From contig CAJUGV010000005.1 in the NCBI GenBank assembly GCA_910586505.1, forward strand, positions 124,001 through 188,000: 64,000 bases of DNA, in the 5' to 3' direction. This document shows positions 1-8,550 of the stretch, piece after piece. Origin of the DNA: an uncultured Paraprevotella sp. GTDB taxonomy: Bacteria > Bacteroidota > Bacteroidia > Bacteroidales > Bacteroidaceae. A program made the translations under genes and the position numbers. Every line of letters begins with the position of its first letter. Within the stretch, counting starts at the first letter, position 1. The notes beneath the pieces were generated by a model, which did not search any database, was not told the origin of the DNA, and saw only the letters and a list, made by a program, of their open reading frames with translations.

Positions 1-522
1 ATGGCTGCCGATATCGACCCTACGAACTATGGTGTGGAGATGTGGTCGACAGCTTCGGGAGGGGTGCGTAATATAAAAGGAGAAGTCGTATGCGCCCGTC
101 CTGAAAAGTTGCCGGTGAACATGGCCGTGTGGTGGGATGGTGACTTGCTTCGCGAGATGCTTGACCGCGAAGCGGTGAGCAAGTATGATTGGCTGACGCA
201 GACGTGCAGAACTTTACAACGGTTTGAAGGATGTAGCTTTAACAACGGCACCAAGAGCAATCCTTGTCTGCAGGGAGACCTGTTGGGCGACTGGCGGGAG
301 GAGGTCGTGGTGCGTACGCTTGACAATACATCTCTTCGGATCTACATGTCGCCGGTTCCTACTCCGTATCGTTTCCATACATTTTTGGAAGACCGTCCTT
401 ACCGCCTTAGTCTGGTGATGCAGAACGTGGCGTATAATCAACCCACACAACCCGGATTCTATTTCGGGGCGGATTTGGAGAAGAGCGGAAGGCTGTTCCG
501 GGGCTATCAGTTCGGAAAATGA
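1..522 (+). CDS. Rhamnogalacturonan lyase, PL11 family, C-terminal part (5' truncated by window edge)
   Basis: Only the last 173 codons lie in the window; the reading frame is open at base 1, so the ATG there need not be the true start. PL11 enzymes cut the rhamnogalacturonan-I backbone between galacturonate and rhamnose by beta-elimination. The visible part matches the end of the PL11 propeller: an AADIDP segment, the VWWDGDLLRE motif (about residues 43-52), GDWREEVVVRT (about 96-106) and the family ending YNQPTQPGFYFG (about 145-156). The stop is TGA at 520-522, and a GH97 gene follows after 37 bp on the same strand, so the two are probably co-transcribed. Upstream domains, including any signal peptide, cannot be judged. 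The family call is firm; exact substrate preference is inferred. Confidence 0.9.
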   Translation: MAADIDPTNYGVEMWSTASGGVRNIKGEVVCARPEKLPVNMAVWWDGDLLREMLDREAVSKYDWLTQTCRTLQRFEGCSFNNGTKSNPCLQGDLLGDWREEVVVRTLDNTSLRIYMSPVPTPYRFHTFLEDRPYRLSLVMQNVAYNQPTQPGFYFGADLEKSGRLFRGYQFGK

Positions 523-559
523 GAATATGAAAATATTACTTACTTAAAATAAAAAAACG

Positions 560-2593
560 ATGAAGAAAAGATTTTATGCGGCTGTGTTGCTGGCCGGAGT
601 GTTTTCGAGTGCCGGGGCGGTACGTTCAGGCAGCGGACCGGAAAATATACCTGCATCTGCAAGTATGGTTCAGGCTGCACAACAGGAAGAGCGGACGGTG
701 GTCAGCCCCGACGGTGCGACTTTCCTTAAGGTAGGTCTGAAAGAAGGGAATCCTTACTATAAGGCAGGCCGGTATGCGGTAGGGAAAGACGGCCGGAAGG
801 AGGTGGTGATGCTGGAGGAGTCGCCTTTGGGATTGCTGACGGATATCGGTGACTTCAGTCGCGGAATGGTATGGAGGAAAGAAGAGACCGGTTCGCGCGA
901 CATACGCTATGACTTGGAACGGAGCAAATTCAGCCGTGTGGAGAAGAAGGCCAATACGCTGACGATCGGTCTGGCCAACGCTGAAAATAAGGAGATGGCG
1001 GTGGAATTTGTGGTGGAAGACCATAATATCGCTTTCCGCTATTACTTACCGAAACAGAAGGAGACGGGCAGCGTGCGTGTGTTGCGGGAGGCTACCGGAT
1101 TCCGTTTTCCCGCGAAAACCACAACCTTCCTCACCCCGCAAAGTGACGCCATGATTGGTTGGAAACGGACGAAACCCAGTTATGAGGAGGAATATAAAGC
1201 GGATGCACCGATGGATGAACCTTCGCAATACGGTCATGGATATACGTTTCCGGGGTTGTTTCATGTAGGAGAGGACGGCTGGGTGCTCGTGAGCGAGACG
1301 GGGGTGGACAGCCGCTATTGCGGTTCCCGTCTGGGAGATGCGCGCGACGGGCTTTACATGCTGGAGTTCCCCATGGATGAGGAGAATAACGGAAACGGTA
1401 CGTCGGAGCCGGCGTTTGCCCTGCCCGGATACACCCCTTGGCGTACTGTTACCTTATCGCAAGGACTGGCGCCCGTGGTGGAGACTACCATTCCGTGGGA
1501 CGTGGTAGAGCCTCGCTTCACATCGGAACACAAATATAAAATGGGACGCGGTACGTGGAGCTGGATTCTCTGGCAGGACGGCAGTATCAATTACGACGAT
1601 CAGGTGCGTTACATTGACATGGCGGCTGCGATGGGATATGAGTACACGCTCGTAGACAACTGGTGGGACAATAATATCGGTCGCAAGCGGATGGAGGAGC
1701 TCGTACGGTATGCGCGCGGAAAGGGTGTGGAGCTTTTTCTGTGGTACAGTTCCAGCGGTTATTGGAATGATATAGAGCAGGGGCCTATCAATATCATGCA
1801 CGATCCCATTACCCGTAAGAAAGAGATGCGCTGGTTGCGGCAACAGGGCGTAAAGGGAATCAAAGTGGACTTCTTCGGCGGGGACAAACAAGAGACAATG
1901 CGTCTCTACGAAGCAATCCTGAGTGATGCGGACGATCATGGTCTGATGGTTATCTTTCACGGTTGTACTCTGCCGCGGGGGTGGGAACGTATGTATCCGA
2001 ATTATGTGGGGAGTGAGGCCGTTCTGGCTTCCGAGAACTTGATATTTGCCCAGAAGTTCTGCGACAATGAAGCGTTTAATGCCACGCTTCACCCGTTTAT
2101 CCGTAACGCGGTGGGCTGCATGGAATTCGGCGGAACTTTCCTGAACAAACGGTTGAACCGCGGAAACGACGGCGGTACGTATCGTATGTCTACCGATATC
2201 TTTGAACTGGCTACGGCAGTGGCTTTCCAGAACCCCGTGCAGAATTTCGCTTTGGCTCCCAATAACCTGACGGAGCAACCGAAGTTTGAGATAGACTTCA
2301 TGAAAGAGATTCCTACGGTGTGGGACGAGGTGCGCTTTCTCGACGGCTATCCCGGACGCTTTGTGGTGCTGGCGCGTCGTCATGGTGAAGATTGGTATGT
2401 GGCGGCTTTGAATGCCGGAAAGGAGACATTGCGATTGACGGTGGAACTGCCGATGCTGGCCGGTCGTGAGGTGAACCACTATTTTGATAAGTCCGACGGT
2501 GCACCGGCTATGGAAAGAACCAAAGTGGGCAGGAACGGACGGTTTAAGTTTACGCTGTTGCCCGATGGAGGCGCTGTGTTGAGTGGTAGGTAA
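560..2593 (+). CDS. Glycoside hydrolase family 97 (alpha-galactosidase/alpha-glucosidase type), secreted
   Basis: This 677-residue protein starts with a signal peptide (MKKRFYAAVLLAGVFSSAGA) and then has the GH97 order: N-terminal beta-sandwich (about 45-300), a (beta/alpha)8 barrel (about 310-575) and a small C-terminal beta domain. Barrel motifs include YTLVDNWWDNN and GIKVDFFGGDKQ. In GH97 a nucleophilic Asp in a KVDF-type strand marks the retaining branch; here it is Asp437, and Glu486 in VGSEAV is a candidate acid/base. This favours a retaining alpha-galactosidase-like enzyme over the inverting SusB-type glucosidase, but that is an inference from the motif. It sits 37 bp after the PL11 gene and ends before a strong terminator at 2640-2684. 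It would act in the periplasm on oligosaccharides, perhaps galactose-bearing pectin pieces. Confidence 0.9.
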   Translation: MKKRFYAAVLLAGVFSSAGAVRSGSGPENIPASASMVQAAQQEERTVVSPDGATFLKVGLKEGNPYYKAGRYAVGKDGRKEVVMLEESPLGLLTDIGDFSRGMVWRKEETGSRDIRYDLERSKFSRVEKKANTLTIGLANAENKEMAVEFVVEDHNIAFRYYLPKQKETGSVRVLREATGFRFPAKTTTFLTPQSDAMIGWKRTKPSYEEEYKADAPMDEPSQYGHGYTFPGLFHVGEDGWVLVSETGVDSRYCGSRLGDARDGLYMLEFPMDEENNGNGTSEPAFALPGYTPWRTVTLSQGLAPVVETTIPWDVVEPRFTSEHKYKMGRGTWSWILWQDGSINYDDQVRYIDMAAAMGYEYTLVDNWWDNNIGRKRMEELVRYARGKGVELFLWYSSSGYWNDIEQGPINIMHDPITRKKEMRWLRQQGVKGIKVDFFGGDKQETMRLYEAILSDADDHGLMVIFHGCTLPRGWERMYPNYVGSEAVLASENLIFAQKFCDNEAFNATLHPFIRNAVGCMEFGGTFLNKRLNRGNDGGTYRMSTDIFELATAVAFQNPVQNFALAPNNLTEQPKFEIDFMKEIPTVWDEVRFLDGYPGRFVVLARRHGEDWYVAALNAGKETLRLTVELPMLAGREVNHYFDKSDGAPAMERTKVGRNGRFKFTLLPDGGAVLSGR

Positions 2594-2639
2594 ACCTTTG
2601 CTTATACTGTTTCTCCCTTGCGGGATTACGGTTCTGTTT

Positions 2640-2684
2640 CGGACATCCGTGTGGCTCGCCTGCACGGATGTCCGGACGTTTTTT
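2640..2684 (+). terminator. Rho-independent terminator after the GH97 gene
   Basis: A perfect 12-bp inverted repeat CGGACATCCGTG / CACGGATGTCCG (2640-2651 and 2663-2674) with an 11-nt loop is followed closely by a run of six T. It lies 47 bp after the GH97 stop. Confidence 0.9.
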
Positions 2685-2753
2685 CATCGTGGGCGTCGTT
2701 GTGGTAAGGCGGTTTACGCAGAATGGTTTTCCGGTATCGTTGCGGTGAAAAAA

Positions 2754-2819
2754 ATGGTGCTCATGAAAATAAAAAATGATGCTCATGAAAATAAATTTTC
2801 GTCCGCATGAAATTTTCAC
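2754..2819 (+). repeat. Intergenic 22-bp-period repeat, locus A (three units)
   Basis: Units start at 2754, 2776 and 2798. The first two share GCTCATGAAAATAAA exactly (2759-2773 and 2781-2795). The third keeps CGCATGAAA at the same phase. The same unit type and period recur at 12926-12991 (minus), 22632-22675 and 41610-41675. This copy lies between the convergent GH97 and asnA genes. Function unknown. Confidence 0.75.
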
Positions 2820-2896
2820 GTACTCTGCAGCATGATTTTGCAGGAGGATATACGAGGGAAAAACCTGCCGGGAGGTCCTGCTGTTCCGGTCCTGAC

Positions 2897-2940
2897 GTTC
2901 CGCCCCCGAAAGCCGTTCACAAGACTTTCGGGGGCGGAAC
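2897..2940 (-). terminator. Long GC-rich hairpin, probable asnA terminator
   Basis: A perfect 16-bp stem GTTCCGCCCCCGAAAG / CTTTCGGGGGCGGAAC (2897-2912 and 2925-2940) with a 12-nt loop lies 26 bp after the asnA stop. Neither side has a clear T-run, so termination is inferred from stem strength and position between convergent genes. Confidence 0.6.
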
Positions 2941-2966
2941 ATTGTTTCAGGATAAGGACTGCGTTG

Positions 2967-4007
2967 TCAGATGAGTGTCATGCCGGCTTCCTTGCATTCG
3001 CGTCGCATATCTTCCGGCCAGATGCTCGATTGCGTTTCTCCTACGTGTGCTTTGTGAAGCAGCACCATGCACAGGCGGCTTTGGCCGATACCTCCGCCGA
3101 TGGATTGCGGCAGGTTGCCTTCAAGCAGGCGGCGGTGGAAGTAGAGGTTTTTGCGGTCTTCCTTTCCGCTGAGTTTCAATTGCCGCATCAGAGTCTCTTC
3201 GTTCACACGTATGCCCATGGAGGAAAGCTCTATGGCACAGTTCAGGATAGGGTACCATACAAGCAAGTCTCCGTTCAGTCCCATTAGTCCTGTTTTTTTG
3301 TCCACTGTGGAGTAATCGTCATAATCGGGTGCACGAAGGTCGTGCTCCTTGCCGTCCTCCAGTTTTCCTCCGATGCCGATAATGAAAACCGCACCGTACT
3401 CGCGGCAGATGGCATTCTCACGTTCTTTGGGAGACATGTCGGGGAAGCGTCTGCGCAGTTCTTCCGCATGAATGAAATGAATGTCTTCAGGCAGAAAGGC
3501 TTTCAGTTGCGGATAAGTCTCGCAGATAAAGAATTCCGTGCGCAGAATGGCATTGTATATGCGGTGTACGGTCTTTTTCAGGTACTCCGTACTGCGGTTG
3601 TTCTCGGGCATTACACGCTCCCAGTCCCACTGGTCCACGTACAGGGAGTGCAGGTTGTCCATCTCCTCGTCCGCACGTATGGCATTCATGTCGGTGATAA
3701 TGCCGTAGCCCGGTTCAACCTTGTATTCCGCCAGAGTGACCCGTTTCCATTTGGCCAAAGAGTGTACCACTTCCGCCTGTGCTTCGTTCATGTCCTTAAT
3801 GGGGAATGTCACGGGCCGTTCCACTCCGTTGAGGTCGTCATTCATTCCTAATCCTTTGAGAACGAATAGGGGGGCGGTAACTCGTCTGAGGCGCAGTTCG
3901 GTGGAAATGCTGCTCAGGAAGAAGTCTTTTATTTTTTTTATGGCTATCTCTGTCTGCTGTAGATCCAGTAACGAGTGATAGTTTTCCGGTTTGATTAGAT
4001 GACTCAT
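2967..4007 (-). CDS. asnA: Aspartate-ammonia ligase (asparagine synthetase A)
   Basis: AsnA makes asparagine from aspartate, ammonia and ATP (giving AMP and PPi) in the cytoplasm. The 346-residue product is recognisable along its length as the AsnA family, which has a class II aminoacyl-tRNA-synthetase-like fold. Landmarks are the N-terminal IAIKKIKDFF region, the central RPVTFPIKDM segment, DQWDWERVM and the C-terminal GGGIGQSRLCMVLL, which resembles class II motif 3. Length is close to the family norm of about 330-345. It is a single gene, convergent with GH97, with its own promoter at 4046-4075 and a long hairpin past its stop. Confidence 0.96.
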   Translation of the reverse strand: MSHLIKPENYHSLLDLQQTEIAIKKIKDFFLSSISTELRLRRVTAPLFVLKGLGMNDDLNGVERPVTFPIKDMNEAQAEVVHSLAKWKRVTLAEYKVEPGYGIITDMNAIRADEEMDNLHSLYVDQWDWERVMPENNRSTEYLKKTVHRIYNAILRTEFFICETYPQLKAFLPEDIHFIHAEELRRRFPDMSPKERENAICREYGAVFIIGIGGKLEDGKEHDLRAPDYDDYSTVDKKTGLMGLNGDLLVWYPILNCAIELSSMGIRVNEETLMRQLKLSGKEDRKNLYFHRRLLEGNLPQSIGGGIGQSRLCMVLLHKAHVGETQSSIWPEDMRRECKEAGMTLI

Positions 4008-4045
4008 TGCTTCTTGTTGTTTGTGGTTACTTGCATAATGTTCCG

Positions 4046-4075
4046 CAAAGATACTATAATTTTGTTATATTGAAA
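4046..4075 (-). promoter_or_regulatory. asnA promoter
   Basis: Read on the minus strand this is TTTC-N18-TATCTTTG, matching the Bacteroides TTTG / TAnnTTTG consensus with one mismatch in the -33 box. It lies about 40 bp before the asnA ATG. Confidence 0.75.
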
Positions 4076-4139
4076 TAAGATGAAGTGATTTTTGTGACTA
4101 TATGATATTTTTTATTCCGGGGATTATTTTGGGAAATAG

Positions 4140-4171
4140 TTTGGTTCGTCTTTGTTTTTTTCTTAATTTTG
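4140..4171 (+). promoter_or_regulatory. tRNA-Arg promoter
   Basis: TTTG (4140-4143), a 20-bp spacer and TAATTTTG (4164-4171) match both Bacteroides boxes. The box ends 12 bp before the mature tRNA 5' end, fitting a very short leader. Confidence 0.8.
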
Positions 4172-4183
4172 CATCGTTTTTAA

Positions 4184-4257
4184 GGCTCCGTAGCTTAGCT
4201 GTATAGAGCGTCAGATTCCGGTTCTGAAGGTCGAGGGTTAGAATCCCTCCGGGGTCA
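4184..4257 (+). tRNA. tRNA-Arg, anticodon CCG
   Basis: A 74-nt cloverleaf can be drawn by hand: acceptor GGCTCCG/CGGGGTC (two G-U pairs), D stem GCTT/GAGC, anticodon stem TCAGA/TCTGA with loop TTCCGGT (anticodon CCG, reading CGG), variable AGGTC, T stem GAGGG/CCCTC, discriminator A. CCA is not encoded. The arginine identity bases A20 and C35 are present. Two near-invariant positions are changed: the D loop has GT in place of G18-G19, and the T loop is TTAGAAT in place of TTCGAAT. Together these swap the G19-C56 elbow pair for U19-A56. A consensus promoter lies just upstream and a terminator hairpin just downstream, so the gene looks active. Confidence 0.95.
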
Positions 4258-4267
4258 CTTGGTTTTG

Positions 4268-4297
4268 AGAGGGTGTTCGCAAACGAACACCCTCTTC
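4268..4297 (+). terminator. Terminator after tRNA-Arg
   Basis: A 12-bp stem AGAGGGTGTTCG / CGAACACCCTCT with a CAAA tetraloop starts 10 nt after the tRNA. The T-tract is weak (TTCTGC). Confidence 0.75.
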
Positions 4298-4500
4298 TGC
4301 TATTAAGGAAATGTAGGGATGTTTCGTCGCCTTGTCTGTGTATGATTCTTTCGGGGATGATTGTTTTCAGGCTGTTTGGCAGGAGCTTGGACAAAAGTGA
4401 TCTCATTTTCCGGTATCGTCCGGAGACAGAAGGAGGTACGGCGGAAATAATTGTAAATCAAAATTATTACCTTGTTTTTCTTTGTTTCGCATATTTATGC

Positions 4501-4508
4501 TACCTTTG
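4501..4508 (+). promoter_or_regulatory. rpe promoter -7 box
   Basis: TACCTTTG matches TAnnTTTG and lies 30 bp before the rpe ATG. No well-spaced -33 TTTG is seen (one at 4481 is 16 bp away). The stretch 4298-4500 shows no credible gene. Confidence 0.65.
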
Positions 4509-4538
4509 TGTATCTTATGTTTATAAAACGGATGTACT

Positions 4539-5189
4539 ATGAATCATTTGGTGGCTCCTTCTCTTTTATCCGCTGATTTCGGTAATCTGAAGTCGGATAT
4601 GGAAATGATCAATCGTAGTGAGTGCGACTGGTTGCACATTGACATCATGGATGGGGTGTTTGTTCCGAATATATCTTTCGGATTTCCGGTTCTGAAATAT
4701 GTGGCTCAATTGTGTAAGAAACCTTTGGACGTGCATCTGATGATTGTGCAGCCGGAGAAATTCCTGAACGAGGTGAAAGCCTTGGGGGCTTATTCTATGA
4801 ATGTCCATATGGAGGCTTGTCCCCATTTGCATCGTGTCGTACAGCAGATAAAAGAAGCCGGAATGAAAGCCGGTGTGACACTGAATCCGGCTACTCCGGT
4901 TTCTTCCTTGGCGGATATCATAGAGGATCTGGACATTGTCATGTTGATGGCTGTCAATCCGGGGTTCGGCGGACAGACGTTCATCACGCATACGCTTGAT
5001 AAGGTAAGAGAATTGCGCAGCCTGATCGACGGTCGTGGCGCAAAGGCCTTGATAGAGGTGGACGGCGGAGTCAACCGGGATACGGGGCGGCGGCTGATTG
5101 AAGCCGGGGCGGATGTGCTGGTGGCAGGTAGCGCTGTGTTTCACGCTGCCGATGCCGTAGAAGAGATTCATATCCTGAAAAACCTGTAG
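4539..5189 (+). CDS. rpe: Ribulose-phosphate 3-epimerase
   Basis: Rpe interconverts ribulose-5-phosphate and xylulose-5-phosphate in the pentose phosphate pathway. The 216-residue protein is full length for this TIM-barrel family. Metal and catalytic motifs are in order: APSLLSADF at the N-terminus, HIDIMDGVFVPNISFG (about 34-49), DVHLMI (about 68-73), VNPGFGGQTF (about 141-150) and EVDGGVN (about 176-182), the last holding the second catalytic Asp. The start ATG lies 30 bp past a consensus -7 box. comEC follows directly in the same frame after the TAG stop, so the two are probably one transcript. Confidence 0.97.
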   Translation: MNHLVAPSLLSADFGNLKSDMEMINRSECDWLHIDIMDGVFVPNISFGFPVLKYVAQLCKKPLDVHLMIVQPEKFLNEVKALGAYSMNVHMEACPHLHRVVQQIKEAGMKAGVTLNPATPVSSLADIIEDLDIVMLMAVNPGFGGQTFITHTLDKVRELRSLIDGRGAKALIEVDGGVNRDTGRRLIEAGADVLVAGSAVFHAADAVEEIHILKNL

Positions 5190-5213
5190 ACACTGTACGG
5201 GGAAAAATCAGAA

Positions 5214-7348
5214 ATCTGGTGGAGGTATCCGTTTCTTAGACTGGTAATCCCGCTTCTTCCCGGTTTTGGGCTGGGACGTCTGCTCGGGCAACATGTGACA
5301 GATGTCCGGCAAGTTGAGATTTTGCTGGCTGTCGGTGTGTGCGTTACAGGAGGTTTTTGCCTGTATGCGGGAAGATGTTCGTTACGGAGGCATGATTTAT
5401 TTGATGGTCGGAATAGAGGACTTGCTTTCGGCTTCTTAGTGTATCTTTTCTTTTTCTTTTTGGGGGTATGGCGTTCCTTTTCAGCCTGGACATCGGTGCA
5501 GATGGCATGGGGAGATATGGAACAGGCTTATCGTGCCGTGTTGTGTCATACACCTAAGCTTTCTCGAATACACTGCATGTGGATGCAATTCCGGTGGACG
5601 GGGTACGTCCTGTTGCAAGGAATATATGTAAATTACGGTTGACTTTTCCGCGGGATTTCCAGACGGAAGCTTTGCGGCCTGGTGATGAACTGGTTTTTAG
5701 AGGATATGTCCGTAAGCCGAAGAATAGGGGAAATCCGGAAGAGTTTGATTATGCGGAATATTTATCGGTGAAAGGTGTTTCGGGATTGGTTTATATCGGA
5801 TCGGGACAATGGAGATTGTGTAAGAAGTATGATGGCTGGAACCGGAATTTGTCTTTGTGGGATAATTTACGAATCAAGGCTTTGCGGTGGAGAGACGGTT
5901 TGTCCGGGTTATATCGTGATGCCGGATTGCAGGGGCAGGTTTTAGCTTTGTATGCAGCATTGACATTAGGGGATAAGTCGGGACTGACTGAGGATTTGAG
6001 AGAGGTTTATTCAGGAGTCGGTGTAAGTCATATATTGGCGTTGTCCGGTATGCATCTCGGATTTTTGGTAGCCGTATTTAATTTATTCTTATTGAGGTAT
6101 ATTAAAGGACGCCGTGTGAGGAGATTGGCGGTCGTTCTTGCCGTGGCGCTGGTGTGGGGATATGCTTTTCTTACCGGGCTTTCTCCCTCGCTGGTGCGGG
6201 CTGCCGCTATGTATTCTCTTATGTTGTGCGGTTCTCTGCTGGGGCGTTCCGGATTTTCGGTCAATTCGTTGGCTGTAAGTGCGGCACTGATGCTCTGCTT
6301 TAGTCCGGCCTGGCTTTATGATGTGGGTTTTCAATTGTCTTTTTTGTCGATGTGGGGTATTCTTATAATATGTCCGCGTTTTGTGGAAAGGCCGTTGATG
6401 CGTAGCCGCTATGTGGGATGGGTGTTCCAGAGTCTAATGGTGTCGTTTGCGGCACAGATGTTCACCGTACCTTTGGTCGCGTACTGTTTCGGTACGTTTT
6501 CGTTATATTCGGCTTTAGCTACTTTGGTGATTACTCCCGTCACGGCTTTGTTGATTTATGCCATGCCGCTGTTGTTTTTAGCTTATTTTTGGGGACGGGG
6601 ATCGTATTTCCTGTCTGATTGTATCCGTGAATTGGTCGTGTGGCAGAACGGTTATCTGCGCATGATGATGAAGTGGCCCGGTGCGGTGATGCGGGTCGAC
6701 TGGTCGTTATGGTGGACCGTACTATGCTATGTGGCGTTGTTTTTCTGTACATTGGGTCCGTTCCGACGTTATGAGACACGGGTGAAGGCCGGTTTTATAT
6801 GGGCTATATTGCTGATGTGTGCTTTTGTGGCAAATCGACGATTTGTAGCAGTCCGTCCGGAAATTATTTTTTATAATAATCCTTCATCTCCGGCCGTACA
6901 TGTGGTTTATTCTTCTTCTCGTTCTTATTTGTTCCCGACTCGGACGGACAGTGTGTATGAACGGATGTCGTACATAGCCTCTTCTTTTTGGATAAAGAAA
7001 CTCTCAGAAAAGCCGAGGGTGATAACAGATGATTTTAAAGATGATTATATATCGTCCGTGTCCGGGCTGGTTGGAGGCAGAGGCGGAGTCTCTTTCCTGA
7101 CTATAGCTGACAACCGTTGGAGTAGAGTGAGAAGCAAGAAACGGGCTGAAGTGGATTTTCTTTATGTCTGCCGTGGCTATCAAGGAAGCTTGAGTGAGCT
7201 TTCACGCCTGTTTTGTCCCCGTTGTGTGGTTTTGGATGCGTCCTTATGGCGGGGTGCTAGGAGGCGTTATATCAGAGAATGCGTATCGCTGGGCTGGAGT
7301 TTCTATGATATGGAAGCTAAAGGAGCGTTAAAAGTTGCTTTAAATTGA
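5214..7348 (+). pseudogene. comEC: ComEC/Rec2-family DNA-uptake channel, start codon lost and frameshifted
   Basis: ComEC forms the inner-membrane channel for single-stranded DNA in natural transformation. Homology begins right after the rpe stop: the frame of base 5190 encodes WWRYPFLRLVIPLLPGFG and then DUF4131-like membrane sequence up to about 5556, but it has no ATG, GTG or TTG before a GTG at 5295. The expected start position holds ATC (5214). Homology then continues in another frame (stop at 5555, open from 5558: NTLHVDAIPVDG), so one base appears to be missing in about 5545-5558. The second frame, to 7348, holds the channel domain with GVSHILALSGMHLGF and many membrane segments, plus a degenerate C-terminal domain lacking a clear metal site. 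Either the gene is inactivated, or two sequence errors occur, or the long second part is expressed alone from the GTG at 5579. Confidence 0.7.
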
Positions 7349-7369
7349 GTAGCTGCAGACTTTTTATAC

Positions 7370-7377
7370 TATATTTG
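7370..7377 (+). promoter_or_regulatory. -7 box for the DHH phosphoesterase gene
   Basis: TATATTTG matches TAnnTTTG and lies 30 bp before the ATG at 7408; no clear -33 box. Confidence 0.65.
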
Positions 7378-7407
7378 TAAGTTAATAAACCGTAATACGA
7401 TTTTGAT

Positions 7408-8445
7408 ATGCTGGATAAACTCTTGTCCGAAGATAACGTACGGCATTTGTGTGCGTTGCTGGATAAGGCGCAAAATATAATTGTAACTTGTCATGTGTCT
7501 CCCGACGGCGATGCAATGGGATCTGTTCTTGCTTTCTCTCATTTTTTAGGGCGGAAAGGAAAAAATGCCATTCCCGTTGTGCCTAATATATTTCCTGATT
7601 TTCTTAAATGGATGCCGGGTGTAGAGCGCGTGGCTGTCTACGAAAAAAACGAAGGAGAGGTCGCCCCTTTGGTGCTGGCTGCCGATTTGGTTGTTTGTCT
7701 TGACTTCAATACACCGGAACGTTTGCTGGGATTGCAGAAACCCGTAGAGGAATCGCGTGCCCCCAGGATAATGATAGACCATCATCTTGATCCTGCTGAC
7801 TTCTGCGAATGGTCGGTATCCCGCAGCGATATGAGTTCTACTTGTGAACTGCTTTTCCGCATTATGGATCAATTGGGAGAGACGGAAGATATGACAATGG
7901 AAGAGGCTGCATGCATCTATACCGGAATGATGACGGATACGGGCGGTTTCTCATATAATTCCAACCGTAGCGATATCTATTATATTATCGGGCAACTGCT
8001 CACGAAAGGTATTGATAAAGATAAAATTTATCGGAATGTCTTCTTTAATTATTCGGCAGAGCGTTTCCGTCTGATGGGCTATATGTTGTATGTCAAATTG
8101 GAAACTTTTCCGGAATATCATGCATCGCTGATGACGCTGACCCGTGAGGAGCAGAAGCGTTTTTCCCATAAGAAAGGGGATACGGAAGGGTTTGTGAACA
8201 TTCCGTTGCAGATAAACAAATCAAGGCTGTCTATATTTTTGCGCGAAGACACCGAACGGCGTGTAATCAGGGTGTCGCTCCGCTCTGTGGATGACTTCCC
8301 ATGCAATAAGATGGCGGCGGAGTTCTTTAACGGCGGAGGTCATTTGAACGCTTCGGGCGGTGAGCTTCCTTGTCCGATGGATAGGGCTGTGGAAGTGGTC
8401 CGTGCGGCGTTGAAAAAATATGCGCCTTTGCTTGCCGTCAAATAA
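7408..8445 (+). CDS. DHH/DHHA1 phosphoesterase, NrnA-like oligoribonuclease/pAp phosphatase
   Basis: The 345-residue protein has the two-domain layout of the NrnA branch of DHH phosphoesterases, which degrade nano-RNAs and dephosphorylate 3'-phosphoadenosine-5'-phosphate using Mn2+. Metal motifs are visible: CHVSPDGDAMGS (about 31-42), CLDFNTPER (about 102-110), the signature IDHHLDP (about 126-132) and TGMMTDTGGF (about 172-181). The C-terminal DHHA1 domain ends with the substrate-binding GGGHLNASGG (about 312-321). It has its own -7 box at 7370 and is followed by a lipoprotein gene after 105 bp. The family is certain; the split between nano-RNase and pAp activity is inferred. Confidence 0.92.
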   Translation: MLDKLLSEDNVRHLCALLDKAQNIIVTCHVSPDGDAMGSVLAFSHFLGRKGKNAIPVVPNIFPDFLKWMPGVERVAVYEKNEGEVAPLVLAADLVVCLDFNTPERLLGLQKPVEESRAPRIMIDHHLDPADFCEWSVSRSDMSSTCELLFRIMDQLGETEDMTMEEAACIYTGMMTDTGGFSYNSNRSDIYYIIGQLLTKGIDKDKIYRNVFFNYSAERFRLMGYMLYVKLETFPEYHASLMTLTREEQKRFSHKKGDTEGFVNIPLQINKSRLSIFLREDTERRVIRVSLRSVDDFPCNKMAAEFFNGGGHLNASGGELPCPMDRAVEVVRAALKKYAPLLAVK

Positions 8446-8550
8446 GGGGGCGGGAAAGCGTGAGATTTGTTTGGCCGGTTTTTGGGAAAAGGCCGTGATT
8501 ACAGAGAAAATCCGGTTGGAAAAAATGTGTAACTAAACAACAGTAATAAA

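Noticed and set aside
1454..2665. Long open frame (403 codons) on the minus strand across GH97
   Set aside because: It lies fully antisense to a clear GH97 enzyme and its translation is rich in His, Arg and Gln with no domain; it is a codon-bias shadow.
2881..2940. Riboswitch or attenuator next to asnA
   Set aside because: The long hairpin is at the 3' end of asnA, not in its leader, and suits a terminator better.
4273..4542. 89-codon frame between tRNA-Arg and rpe
   Set aside because: It starts inside the tRNA terminator, contains the rpe promoter and overlaps the rpe start; no protein-like features.
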